Origin: an uncultured Muribaculaceae bacterium
GTDB taxonomy: Bacteria > Bacteroidota > Bacteroidia > Bacteroidales > Muribaculaceae
Assembly (NCBI GenBank): GCA_948788915.1
Contig: CAQFOZ010000029.1
Span: forward strand, 1 to 26,013
Direction: 5' to 3'
Length of the DNA: 26,013 nt
Shown: positions 16,191-24,570 of the stretch, piece after piece
How the letters are laid out: each line of letters starts with the position of its first letter
Position numbering within the stretch: position 1 is the first letter of the stretch
Made by a program: the position numbers and the translations under genes
The notes under the pieces: model-generated
What the model was told of the DNA's origin: nothing
Databases searched by the model: none
What the model saw: the letters and a program-made list of their open reading frames with translations, nothing else

Positions 16191-18520
16191 CGTAATAATT
16201 TTGGTGCTTTAAAGAATAGTCCGAAATTTATTCCAACATTCCAGTTTTTACTCGGATATGAAAGATAATTACAATAAACGGACAGACTTGCAAAAGGGAA
16301 ATTATATACCGCTGCCACTTCTCCTATAAAACGCACCTTTTTAAACCATCCATTATAACGTATTCCGTCTCCATATTTTTCAAGATGCCTGATTGGTGAA
16401 TACACATAAAAGTCTCCTCTAAGTTGCAATCGTTTAACCGGGCTCCATATTGGAATCACACCTGCTGCCAGATAGTTGTCCGAACGAAATGCTTCATTGA
16501 ACAGACTCTGTGTAGAGGGAGTAGGAGCAAAGGCCGGAGAATGAATCACCGTTGATGTATAATCATACTGAAGATGCTGAAATGTGGCAAGAGCATTTGC
16601 CATCGCTCCAAGGCTTATACATTTGCCTAATTTGAAATATTTTGTCCAGTACCCTTCAACGGATGCGCTAGGCCTGCCATGATACGAAGTTCTTAACGAC
16701 TTATCCCCGTGAGGAGTGAACCGTGAGGATTCATAACTGAGCAAAACATCTGTAAACCATTTCTCACCCTCTGAAGGATACATATTTTCATTTAAAGAAT
16801 TCGCTGCCATTCCACATTTTATTGCTCCAATATGATATTGCATTTTATCTTTTCCAGTCTGCGCATAATCGGTTATATTTGTAGGGTAATACGAATCCGA
16901 CATGTATCCATATGCCATATTGGCATAAAACTTCATTCTATGACCGACTGCCCTTTCATATCCAATTCTTATAAAATTATCGCATTCAGTTATAAACGTG
17001 GGGCTTGATTTTTCAAAAAACAATAATTGTGATTCGTAAAATTTTTGTTTACTTAATACGCCCTCAAATCTAAAATACGAAGGGACAGATGAACGAATAT
17101 TGAATCTTGCACTTAACATTCCTGCCATATACGACTGTCCAATCCATGCTCCCAGCTTCACATCAAGAGCGTTATAACCAAGCTTATGATACCCAAGGCC
17201 AAGATAAAGCATACTGTTCGCAGACGATGTAATCCATCCGCCAAAACCCATAGACCATGGCTTTTTGGGTGTTGCCTCAAGAAGCAATGTGTTGTTCTTA
17301 TTATTATTTCCAAGAATTGCCTGTGGTAGTAAATCAGAAAGAGTGCCGTCCGTGACAGCCTCATAATATGAATTCTCTACCTGAGTCATATCTATCTGCT
17401 CATGTTTGCCACGGCTAAAAAGATATTGCATGAAACGCACCTGACCAGGATCAGACAATCCAGTCACTTCAACTTTATCAAACTTCACATCAGGTGTATT
17501 CCGGGCAAACCTGTTTCTTTTTTCATTGACATTCTGTAAAGTCTCTCGCGCAGATATCCTCTTCTTAATAGAATCAACCATCTCCATGCCGGTTTTATAA
17601 CCAATCTGATAAATAGTCTCGGCCTTGGCAAAGTCCAATACACCGAAATTTAATACGGGAACCTGAATCTTTATACCGTTTTTTGAGGGAACAGAATAAT
17701 CATTGTTCTGAATAATCATATCTTCAAGCTGACTATATACATTCCCTTCCTGTGGTTTTTTATCAGGACCTGATACAGAGACCCCAATAATAAAATCCGG
17801 ATTAAAATCCTTTTGCATTACATCAACAGGGAAATTATCATATATTCCGCCATCATACACAAGCACACCGTCCATCTTTATAGGTTTGAATACAAGAGGG
17901 AAACTCATAGACGCACGCACTGCATCTCCCAATGACCCCTTAGACAATACAATTTTATGTTTATTATAAACATCACTTGTAACACACCTAAACGGAACAA
18001 AAAGATTATTGAAATTTTCTCTACACTGGGCTGTATAGGGCACATAGAGTTTTAGAAATTCAATATTCATGGGCAACGGACTGATAAGGTTTGTCGGCAA
18101 TATATTGTTTCCCCCGTTTTTATTGATATCTGCATTTAAAGAAAACCATTCCGGTGTCTGATGGGAAGATTCGACATAGAAAGTATGTGTCGGATTTATA
18201 GTACCTGAACTCCAATCAAAAAAATCAGGTGCCGTAAAAAACTCAATCATCTTGGCGGGAGACCAACCACAAGAATATAAACTGCCCACGATCGCACCCA
18301 TTGATGTCCCCGTAACATAATCAATCGGGATATCATTATCCTCCAATGCCTTTATAACACCGACATGGGCAATGCCTTTTGCTCCACCTCCACTTAGTAC
18401 CAAGCCAATCGTTTGTCTTGATTCTTCACCAGCTTCAACACGTTGTCCGAATAGATTCAGACATGAAATAACAGTTATGGCAATAGCCACCAACAAACCT
18501 GACAAATTTGAGTGATTCAT
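16187..18520 (-). CDS. Patatin-like phospholipase with C-terminal outer-membrane barrel
   Basis: A 777-residue exported protein with a predicted signal sequence (about 1-30), a patatin domain and a long beta-rich tail. The patatin part shows the oxyanion loop SGGGAKG (43-49), the nucleophile elbow GTSMG with Ser73, and the catalytic DGG (Asp223). About residues 340-400 resemble a POTRA-like linker (FDKVEVTGL). The rest (about 415-777) consists of amphipathic strands rich in aromatic residues ending LSYPSKNWNVGINFGLFFKAPKLLR, as in barrel domains of the surface-antigen/BamA type. This is the PlpD/type Vd-like architecture; whether the lipase domain is released or stays periplasmic is unknown. 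Family-1 repeat copy B begins 16 bp upstream of its ATG. Confidence 0.9.
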   Translation of the reverse strand: MNHSNLSGLLVAIAITVISCLNLFGQRVEAGEESRQTIGLVLSGGGAKGIAHVGVIKALEDNDIPIDYVTGTSMGAIVGSLYSCGWSPAKMIEFFTAPDFFDWSSGTINPTHTFYVESSHQTPEWFSLNADINKNGGNNILPTNLISPLPMNIEFLKLYVPYTAQCRENFNNLFVPFRCVTSDVYNKHKIVLSKGSLGDAVRASMSFPLVFKPIKMDGVLVYDGGIYDNFPVDVMQKDFNPDFIIGVSVSGPDKKPQEGNVYSQLEDMIIQNNDYSVPSKNGIKIQVPVLNFGVLDFAKAETIYQIGYKTGMEMVDSIKKRISARETLQNVNEKRNRFARNTPDVKFDKVEVTGLSDPGQVRFMQYLFSRGKHEQIDMTQVENSYYEAVTDGTLSDLLPQAILGNNNKNNTLLLEATPKKPWSMGFGGWITSSANSMLYLGLGYHKLGYNALDVKLGAWIGQSYMAGMLSARFNIRSSVPSYFRFEGVLSKQKFYESQLLFFEKSSPTFITECDNFIRIGYERAVGHRMKFYANMAYGYMSDSYYPTNITDYAQTGKDKMQYHIGAIKCGMAANSLNENMYPSEGEKWFTDVLLSYESSRFTPHGDKSLRTSYHGRPSASVEGYWTKYFKLGKCISLGAMANALATFQHLQYDYTSTVIHSPAFAPTPSTQSLFNEAFRSDNYLAAGVIPIWSPVKRLQLRGDFYVYSPIRHLEKYGDGIRYNGWFKKVRFIGEVAAVYNFPFASLSVYCNYLSYPSKNWNVGINFGLFFKAPKLLR

Positions 18521-18536
18521 AGTGAAAACAATTAGT

Positions 18537-18620
18537 ATAAGTAAGTATTCAAATTTAAACGATAGTGGGTGTTTTAAAATCTTTTATACTTATTGCGATT
18601 TCTTTTTGGACACTTACTTA
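18537..18620. repeat. MITE-like element, family 1, copy B (84 bp)
   Basis: It starts with the same 22 bp as copy A (18537-18558) and stays similar for 73 bp (to 18609). It ends ACTTACTTA (18612-18620), the inverse of its outer TAAGTAAGT. The inner part of copy A is absent. It ends 16 bp before the patatin-barrel start codon and carries TAAATTTG on the minus strand (18557-18550) facing that gene. Between it and the family-2 element at 18727 the DNA is AT-rich with only a short TTGCAAA/TTTGCAA repeat (18695-18701/18714-18720). Confidence 0.68.
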
Positions 18621-18726
18621 ATGCAATCTGGATTAAATGTATAACAAATAGAATCCCTGATAGTTTGAAGCACCTGTTTAACAAAATCACAATGTTGCAA
18701 AACAAAATAATTGTTTGCAATAAATA

Positions 18727-18837
18727 AGAGAATGTTTGAATTTAACACGAATTATAATTTAAGAATATATTTGAGATTCTTTTTCATCCACCCGAAGGAT
18801 CTTTTCAGTGAATGAAAGTTAAATCCAAACACTCTCT
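18727..18837. repeat. MITE-like element, family 2 (111 bp)
   Basis: The ends 18727-18746 (AGAGAATGTTTGAATTTAAC) and 18818-18837 are inverted copies with 18 of 20 matching. TAA flanks both sides (18725-18727 and 18837-18839), which fits a 3-bp target duplication. The interior is non-coding with small stems, for example TTTCA/TGAAA around 18804-18818. It lies in the 479-bp gap between the patatin gene and the multi-span lipoprotein gene. Confidence 0.65.
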
Positions 18838-18871
18838 AAAAAAAAACACCGAATCAGCATTGATTCAGTGT
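18838..18871 (-). terminator. Intrinsic terminator of the multi-span lipoprotein gene
   Basis: On the minus strand ACACTGAATCA (18871-18861) pairs with TGATTCGGTGT (18856-18846) over a 4-nt loop and is followed by T8 to T9 (18846-18838). It lies about 130 bases past the stop codon, and the family-2 element abuts its T tail. Confidence 0.8.
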
Positions 18872-18999
18872 CTTTTATATTAGTTAATATAACCTGTGCG
18901 TGTGTAAACCTTTACATATCAGATTTTATACATTTTGAATGATATCTGAATGATACAGCCCGTTATCTTCACCTTGTCTAAAGTGTCTTTAATAAGATT

Positions 19000-20325
19000 C
19001 TACTCGTCAAGCGTCTTGTAAATTTGACTTGAATCCGAAACTTTCCGTCTGACCTGGCCATTTGAATCAAGCACTCGCCCGTCGCCATAGTCTTCCATTA
19101 TATCAAGATTCTCACCTGACGATGTCTGGATGCTCGTATGATTTGCAGAACTAGATCCTCGGGAATTTGACACAGTATCAAAGAATCCCTGCGGATCTGA
19201 CAGAAAGCCCATAACAGCCGCATAACCAAAGAATACCAGACCAATGGCAGTCTTGAACGACAATATTATTACCATGAACATTGAAAAGAACAACGGCAAG
19301 AGGATAATATACAGAACAGACTTCCAATATCTTTTGGTCTTAGTTGCATCTATAATAACAAATATCGATTCAACCGTCTGGACGATAATCATAATCCATA
19401 ACACAACATCTACCATTTCTTTCCACAGAATCATACACAGAACCATTACAAAGCCGAGCATTGCGAGAAGTGCCAGATTTCCTTTTGTCTGATCAATTGC
19501 CTTACCTCTGAATTTAATACCCGGAATATCCTCGAATGGCGTTAAATTGGAAAACAACGAAGGCATCACTTTCCACTGCAACAGCAATGTGAGCACGGAT
19601 AATATGACAATTATGAAGTTAAATGCAATTTCCCAGAATCCGTGACCTATCAGTTTGGTCGGATCCGGATTACAAACGCATCCAAGAACTATTTCAATTA
19701 TAAAGGATACAACAAAAGTCAGCCATAACAAAATATACATAACATTGACCAGACTTCTTTTTCTTGCGACTCTGTGAGATAACAACCGCCATAATATCAT
19801 CATTATAATACCGGTGCCAGCCAATGCAATATATAGAGGTTTTACCAAATCCTGATAATCTCTACGAAACATAGACAGGAACTCATCTGTCAGCGCCAAT
19901 TTTCCTATTACCGGAGAGCCTGCATTTGTCAGTTCCTCGCCAAACGTGTATGCTCGCGTAAGGTGTGTATCATACCCGTTCATCGAAGCGCGTTGCACCA
20001 TACGTACAGAGCGTGGACGAATCACTCTTGTCTCTACCCAACCAGTTACTGAATCACTCAATGTGACACGAGTGTATTTCTCTGAATATGCGACACGCTC
20101 TATATCAGCAAGCATCACCTCTGTACCGGCATTCACCTGAAATGATGAAGTATCTTTATTATCGTTTAAAACACTGTCACCTTCCGGTCTTGAGTAAAAG
20201 ACATCAACGGGACCTGTATATGTGTCGTAAAGGAAATAGTGAGTATAACTTTTAACGGTATGCTCACACCCCGCCATAATAATGAGCGCCAAGACACATA
20301 TGGAAAACAGAACTATTCTTTTCAT
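19000..20325 (-). CDS. Unrecognised lipoprotein with SH3-like domain and about six membrane helices
   Basis: I do not recognise a named family. With the start at 20325 (MKRIVLFSICVLALIIMAGC) the protein has 441 residues and a clear lipoprotein signal with the lipobox Cys at position 20. Residues about 35-110 look like a bacterial SH3-type domain (GPVDVFYSRPEG..., FQVNAGTEVMLADIERV, YTRVTLSDSVTGWVETRVI). Six or seven hydrophobic segments follow (about 160-385), then a polar Ser-rich tail (about 390-441, SNSRGSSSANHTS...). A lipidated N-terminus, a periplasmic SH3-like domain and a polytopic region in one chain are unusual. An in-frame ATG at 20349 is less likely because it would push the signal inward. 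It stands alone between two terminators. Confidence 0.8.
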   Translation of the reverse strand: MKRIVLFSICVLALIIMAGCEHTVKSYTHYFLYDTYTGPVDVFYSRPEGDSVLNDNKDTSSFQVNAGTEVMLADIERVAYSEKYTRVTLSDSVTGWVETRVIRPRSVRMVQRASMNGYDTHLTRAYTFGEELTNAGSPVIGKLALTDEFLSMFRRDYQDLVKPLYIALAGTGIIMMILWRLLSHRVARKRSLVNVMYILLWLTFVVSFIIEIVLGCVCNPDPTKLIGHGFWEIAFNFIIVILSVLTLLLQWKVMPSLFSNLTPFEDIPGIKFRGKAIDQTKGNLALLAMLGFVMVLCMILWKEMVDVVLWIMIIVQTVESIFVIIDATKTKRYWKSVLYIILLPLFFSMFMVIILSFKTAIGLVFFGYAAVMGFLSDPQGFFDTVSNSRGSSSANHTSIQTSSGENLDIMEDYGDGRVLDSNGQVRRKVSDSSQIYKTLDE

Positions 20326-20374
20326 TAATTCTACCGACAATAAAAACAATTAATCCGATAATCCGACGATAAGA

Positions 20375-20382
20375 CAAATATA
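20375..20382 (-). promoter_or_regulatory. Candidate -7 box of the multi-span lipoprotein gene
   Basis: TATATTTG on the minus strand fits TAnnTTTG and would start transcription about 45 bases before the start codon at 20325. No TTTG is seen about 19 bp upstream, where the serB terminator hairpin lies. Confidence 0.4.
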
Positions 20383-20387
20383 CAATA

Positions 20388-20422
20388 AACCGATAAAGCA
20401 CACAATCGGTACTTTATCGGTT
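20388..20422 (-). terminator. Terminator hairpin downstream of serB
   Basis: A perfect 11-bp stem AACCGATAAAG/CTTTATCGGTT (20388-20398 and 20412-20422) with a 13-nt loop lies 3 bases after the serB stop. The tail on the minus strand is only moderately T-rich (TATTGTATATTTG). Confidence 0.65.
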
Positions 20423-20425
20423 ACA

Positions 20426-21655
20426 TTACATTTTTATATAAGAATCTTTAAATCCCAAGAAATATAACACACCATCAATTCCAATGGTTGAAATGCTTTG
20501 TTGCGCTTCAGCCTTGACTTTTGGTTTTGCGTGAAAAGCAATACCGAGACCAGCTTCAGAAAGCATCGGAAGATCGTTTGCGCCATCTCCGACTGCGATA
20601 GTCTGTGCAATATTTATATTTTCTACCTGAGCAAGCAGACGGAGCAATTCCTTCTTTCTTGTTCCATCTACAATATCACCGACATAACGTCCGGTGAGCT
20701 TTCCATCCTCTCCTACTTCAAGTTCATTGGCATAAACATAATCGAATCCAAAACGTTGTTTAAGGTAATTCCCGAAATAGGTGAATCCTCCTGAAAGAAT
20801 TGCTGTTTTATATCCGGAGCGCTTAAGAACCTCCATCAAGCGCTCAACCCCCTCTGTAATCGGTAGATTTTCCGCAATTTCCTTCATTACAGAAACATCT
20901 AGACCTTTCAGCAACGCAACGCGACGTGTGAAACTCTCCTTAAAATCTATTTCACCACGCATCGCAGATTCTGTTATTCTTCTCACCTCTTCACCAACCC
21001 CGGCACGGTCTGCAAGTTCGTCGATAACTTCGGTACGGATCAAAGTTGAATCCATATCAAAACAGATCAGTCTTCTGCTTCGACGATACATTGTGTCTTC
21101 CTGCAAAGATATATCAAAATTTAGATCAGATGCAAGTTTCATAAAATCACTCTGCATCTTTTCCCGATTTTCTATAGTACCTCTGACTGAAAACTCTATG
21201 CACCCCTTGGCCAGCGGCTGTACACTTTCGTCCAAAGGCATTCTACCGGTCAAACGTGTAATGATCTCTATATTCAGTCCCTGATCAGTTATTATGCTTG
21301 CCACAGCGGCAATCTGCTGAGCAGTAATTTTTCTTCCAAGCAGGGTAATAATATACCTGTTCTTTCCTTGACGGCCCACCCAATTGTTGTATTCCTCTTC
21401 ACTTATCACATTGAACTGGACATGTACATTCAGTTCATTGGTCACAAAGAGTAATTCCTTAAGAATTTCGCCACTGCTTCTGGAATCGGTTTTAAACAAT
21501 ATACCCATTGACAACGTATGATGGATATCAGCTTGACCGATATCAAGGATAACTGCGTTATGACGCGCCAGAATACCTGTAAGACTTGCAGTAATTCCAC
21601 TCTTATCCGGTCCTGATATATTTATCAGGATCAGTTCACTTTTGTTTTCCTTCAT
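20426..21655 (-). CDS. serB: Phosphoserine phosphatase with N-terminal ACT domains
   Basis: The last enzyme of serine biosynthesis: it hydrolyses L-phosphoserine to serine and phosphate. The 409-residue protein has two ACT-like regulatory domains (about 7-85 and 99-175), the first starting LILINISGPDKSGITASLTG. The C-terminal HAD phosphatase has catalytic ICFDMDSTLI (D200, D202), LSGGFTYFGNYLK with the motif II Ser, a motif III Lys (KTAILSGG precedes; KKELL follows) and GDGANDLPML (motif IV). This long form with ACT domains is the one common in Bacteroidetes and mycobacteria. It lies 17 bp downstream of the DUF349 gene and is probably transcribed with it. Confidence 0.95.
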   Translation of the reverse strand: MKENKSELILINISGPDKSGITASLTGILARHNAVILDIGQADIHHTLSMGILFKTDSRSSGEILKELLFVTNELNVHVQFNVISEEEYNNWVGRQGKNRYIITLLGRKITAQQIAAVASIITDQGLNIEIITRLTGRMPLDESVQPLAKGCIEFSVRGTIENREKMQSDFMKLASDLNFDISLQEDTMYRRSRRLICFDMDSTLIRTEVIDELADRAGVGEEVRRITESAMRGEIDFKESFTRRVALLKGLDVSVMKEIAENLPITEGVERLMEVLKRSGYKTAILSGGFTYFGNYLKQRFGFDYVYANELEVGEDGKLTGRYVGDIVDGTRKKELLRLLAQVENINIAQTIAVGDGANDLPMLSEAGLGIAFHAKPKVKAEAQQSISTIGIDGVLYFLGFKDSYIKM

Positions 21656-21672
21656 TATTCATACGGATTCAA

Positions 21673-23616
21673 TTACCGGGCATCAAGAATTGAGATTTTC
21701 TCCTCAATCTGAGAAATCTCCTCTTTGAGTTTCTTAATTTTATTCTCCATATCGCGCAACAATGAATTGCCGGCACTGGATTTAATATTAAAAAATCCGA
21801 GATTATTCTCTATTGTTTTCAAATCATTTTTTCTTCCTTCGAGTGCCCGTACAAGTTTATCGCGTTCTTTATCAAGACCATTACCTTTCAATGAAGAAAC
21901 ACGTTCACGGAAATTTGAGATACGTTGTTTGTTTTCTCGGGAATTGTATGTATTATACAAGGTATCACATATCTCCCTGTATTCTCCGTATAACTTATCT
22001 TTTACCTTATAGGGAACAAAACCTATATTCTGCCACTCAGCCTGAAGATCCTTGACCTTTCCTAACACTTCTGCCCGGACACCATCCAAAGGCAGCTCTT
22101 TTAATTGTGAAATAATCTGTTGCTTAGCTGAAAGGTTTGCAGACTCTTCATTTCTTTTGGATGCATTTATTTTCTTACGTTCATCAAAGAAATAATTGCA
22201 TGCTGTCTGGAAACGCAACCATATCTCATCACTGTTTTTACGAGCCACACTTCCAATATTCTTCCATTCCGCCTGAAGTTTTATAACTTCATTAGTCGCT
22301 TTGTGAATATCATCCGTTTCTTTCATGGACTCCACTTTCTCACACAAAGCCACTTTCTTAGCCAGATTTGCGGCAAACTCATCCTTCGTTTTTTGGAAAT
22401 ACTCAGTTTTTGCGGCAAAGAAAGTGTCACACGCCTGTCGGAATCGAGAATAAAGAGCATTATTAATCTTTTTGGAAGCAAATCCAAACTCTTTCCATTT
22501 TTTCTGCAGATCAATTACCTTTTCTGTTGCCTCAGTCCATGCATTAAATGTATTTATTGCAGACAGATCCATAGACTCAAGCTCAACGCAAAGAGCCGTC
22601 TTCGCCTCTTCATTTGCAAGTTCATCAGCCTTGCGTTTCTCAAAGAATTCCTGATGGCGTTTATTGATTACTGTAGACGCGTCCTTAAATTCATTCCATA
22701 TCTCTTCTCGCAATTCCTTTGCAACGGGTCCTATGTTGCGCCATTCATCATGTAGAGACTGCAACATCCGGAACGCAGAAACCGGATCTGTCATAGTCTC
22801 CAGGTTCCGGGCTTCCACAATCAAGTTTTTCTTTGCCTCAAGATTCTTTTTAAAATCAAGATCTCGTAATTCTTTATTCATTTTCAGATGATCGTAAAAC
22901 TGCTCCACAGTCACCTGAAAATCTTTCCATATTTCAGTCTCTGCAGTCGCCGGGATATCATTCACGGATTTAAATGCCTGCTGCAACTCCTGGAATTCTT
23001 GAAAACGTGTATTAACATTATCTATATCCTCGGAAATAGATTTCATTTCATTTAGAACAGCCTGCTTTTTAGCAAGATTTTCTTTGCGTTCTATTTCCTG
23101 AGCTTCAAGATATGTCGCGCGTCTGGTTTTAAACTCTGAATATAATTCCTTAAATTCTGCTTCTGACGCATCCGCCTGTGAAGAGAATTCCTGAGGATTA
23201 CCACCATTCTCTACAAACTCATTAACCTCTTCCAGGGTTTCCTTACTTCTGATATTAAAGAACGCCTGCTTGATCACCGAAACCTCTTTATGTGCATCCA
23301 TACGGTTTTCAGACAATATTTCTCGCAATGCAGATACAAGTTCATCCTTTGTCATGACATGGTAATTGATTCGCCTTGGTTCTTCCAAGTCAGCATCATC
23401 AATAGAAAGATTCTGCGATATCGCAACATCTGAAACTTCACCAGGATTATCTGAAATTTCAGATAAATCTTCGGAGGGAGATGATGTTGTCTCACAAATA
23501 TCTTCAGTTGTACAATTTGAATTGTCGATTACTGTGTCTGCAATTGTTTCTTCCGCATTATCTGCGGTAGCGGGATTCAGAGGTTCCTCAGGGAACTTCT
23601 TCTCAAGATCGTTCAT
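21673..23616 (-). CDS. DUF349 repeat protein
   Basis: A 647-residue cytoplasmic, highly charged, helical protein. After an acidic low-complexity N-terminus (about 1-85) it consists of repeated DUF349 units of roughly 70-75 residues. Each is marked by a helix ending in LQ-x-x-W-K-x-I-G-x-V-x (e.g. KLQAEWKNIGSVARKNSDEIWLRF, DLQAEWQNIGFVPYKVKDKLY) and a following R-F-x-x-A-C-x-x-F-F. At least five units are visible, and the C-terminus is a coiled coil (ENKIKKLKEEISQIEEKI). The function is unknown. The frame extends to 23688, but the ATG at 23616 (MNDLEKKFPEEP) is chosen because a good promoter lies at 23686-23716 and would not include the longer start. First gene of an operon with serB. Confidence 0.9.
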   Translation of the reverse strand: MNDLEKKFPEEPLNPATADNAEETIADTVIDNSNCTTEDICETTSSPSEDLSEISDNPGEVSDVAISQNLSIDDADLEEPRRINYHVMTKDELVSALREILSENRMDAHKEVSVIKQAFFNIRSKETLEEVNEFVENGGNPQEFSSQADASEAEFKELYSEFKTRRATYLEAQEIERKENLAKKQAVLNEMKSISEDIDNVNTRFQEFQELQQAFKSVNDIPATAETEIWKDFQVTVEQFYDHLKMNKELRDLDFKKNLEAKKNLIVEARNLETMTDPVSAFRMLQSLHDEWRNIGPVAKELREEIWNEFKDASTVINKRHQEFFEKRKADELANEEAKTALCVELESMDLSAINTFNAWTEATEKVIDLQKKWKEFGFASKKINNALYSRFRQACDTFFAAKTEYFQKTKDEFAANLAKKVALCEKVESMKETDDIHKATNEVIKLQAEWKNIGSVARKNSDEIWLRFQTACNYFFDERKKINASKRNEESANLSAKQQIISQLKELPLDGVRAEVLGKVKDLQAEWQNIGFVPYKVKDKLYGEYREICDTLYNTYNSRENKQRISNFRERVSSLKGNGLDKERDKLVRALEGRKNDLKTIENNLGFFNIKSSAGNSLLRDMENKIKKLKEEISQIEEKISILDAR

Positions 23617-23685
23617 ATCAGTTAATTGTTGTTTGTTGATATTAATATCAGACCAGATACTAAATATTATATATCTAAAGTCAGT

Positions 23686-23716
23686 CAAAGATATATAATT
23701 AATTTAATATCACAAA
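23686..23716 (-). promoter_or_regulatory. Bacteroidetes-type promoter of the DUF349-serB operon
   Basis: On the minus strand TTTG (23716-23713) and TATCTTTG (23693-23686) are separated by exactly 19 bp, the spacing of the Bacteroides -33/-7 promoter (TTTG - N19 - TAnnTTTG). Transcription would start near 23680, giving a leader of about 65 bases for the ATG at 23616. It is the only complete two-box match found in the window. Confidence 0.7.
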
Positions 23717-23735
23717 ATTTGATTTTTAATTTAGA

Positions 23736-24554
23736 TTACTTAAGCACTTTTGTAGAGATTATTTTTATATCCTGTTTCGGGCGGTCGGCTCTGCCGGTCT
23801 CTGCATGCTGTATTTTTTCAACCACATCCATTCCTTTCACTACTTCTCCAAACACGGTATACTGTCCGTCAAGATGGGGAGTTCCTCCAATTGTCGTATA
23901 ATCCCTGCGCAACTCCTCCGGCATCGGCCCATCCTTGACATTATTCTCTGTTTCTTTAATCAGCACATCGCGATAGGCATCAAGTGCTACTTTGTCTCCC
24001 GAAGCCTGGAGTTCACGAATCTTACTTTCATTTTTACGACAAAGCGCGTTGAAATATGCCTGCCGTTTATTCATTGTCAACTTGTGCGCCATTTCATCAA
24101 GCTGCCGGCCGGTGTATTTATCACCGGTCACAATATAGAATTGCGAACCGGAACTTCTTCTTTCGGGATTGAAACTATCTCCTGTCCGCGCCGCCGCAAG
24201 AGCACCATATTTATGATAATGTTTTGGATAATCTATTTCAGCCTCTATCGTATATCCGGGATCACCGCTTCCAAGCATTGCCGTTGAATCAGCGTTAACA
24301 GATTTCGGATCTCCAGCCTGGACCATGAAATCCTTTATAACACGATGAAACAACACACCGTCATAAAATTTATCATTGACAAGTTTTAAGAAATTATCCC
24401 GATGTTTTGGTGTGTCATCATAAAGTTTCACATCTATATCACCAAGAGTTGTCTTGATCTCAACGACAGGCCCCGATGGAGTTCCCGTCTGAGCCTGAAC
24501 AGCATTATTTGTCATTATTAAAATACAGATTATTATAATTATTAACTTTTTCAT
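23736..24554 (-). CDS. Exported cyclophilin-type peptidyl-prolyl isomerase
   Basis: A 272-residue periplasmic foldase that isomerises X-Pro bonds. The first about 21 residues are a Sec signal peptide (KKLIIIIICILIM...VQA-Q). Cyclophilin blocks are ETTPKHRDNF-like DDTPKHRDNFLKL (46-58), FHRVIKDFMVQAGDP (69-83, with the catalytic Arg and the FxxQxGD core), GSQFYIVT (136-143) and HLDGQYTVFGEVVKGMDVV (227-245). A charged helical insertion of about 75 residues (146-222, LDEMAHKLTMNKRQAYFNAL...) splits the domain between the GSQFYI and HLDG blocks. Similar insertions occur in other Bacteroidetes cyclophilins. Family-1 repeat copy C begins 16 bp upstream of the ATG. Confidence 0.94.
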   Translation of the reverse strand: MKKLIIIIICILIMTNNAVQAQTGTPSGPVVEIKTTLGDIDVKLYDDTPKHRDNFLKLVNDKFYDGVLFHRVIKDFMVQAGDPKSVNADSTAMLGSGDPGYTIEAEIDYPKHYHKYGALAAARTGDSFNPERRSSGSQFYIVTGDKYTGRQLDEMAHKLTMNKRQAYFNALCRKNESKIRELQASGDKVALDAYRDVLIKETENNVKDGPMPEELRRDYTTIGGTPHLDGQYTVFGEVVKGMDVVEKIQHAETGRADRPKQDIKIISTKVLK

Positions 24555-24570
24555 ATCAGGAATATGTTAA

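Noticed and set aside
18695..18720. TTGCAAA/TTTGCAA inverted repeat as an operator
   Set aside because: AT-rich, short and far (about 180 bp) from the nearest start codon; likely chance.
20781..21284. 167-codon plus-strand frame
   Set aside because: It lies wholly inside serB on the opposite strand, and its Ser/Arg/Ile-rich composition is typical of an antisense shadow.
22303..22755. 150-codon plus-strand frame
   Set aside because: Antisense to the DUF349 repeats; Cys/Phe-rich shadow translation.
23805..24287. 160-codon plus-strand frame
   Set aside because: Antisense to the cyclophilin gene, with no domain or plausible start context.
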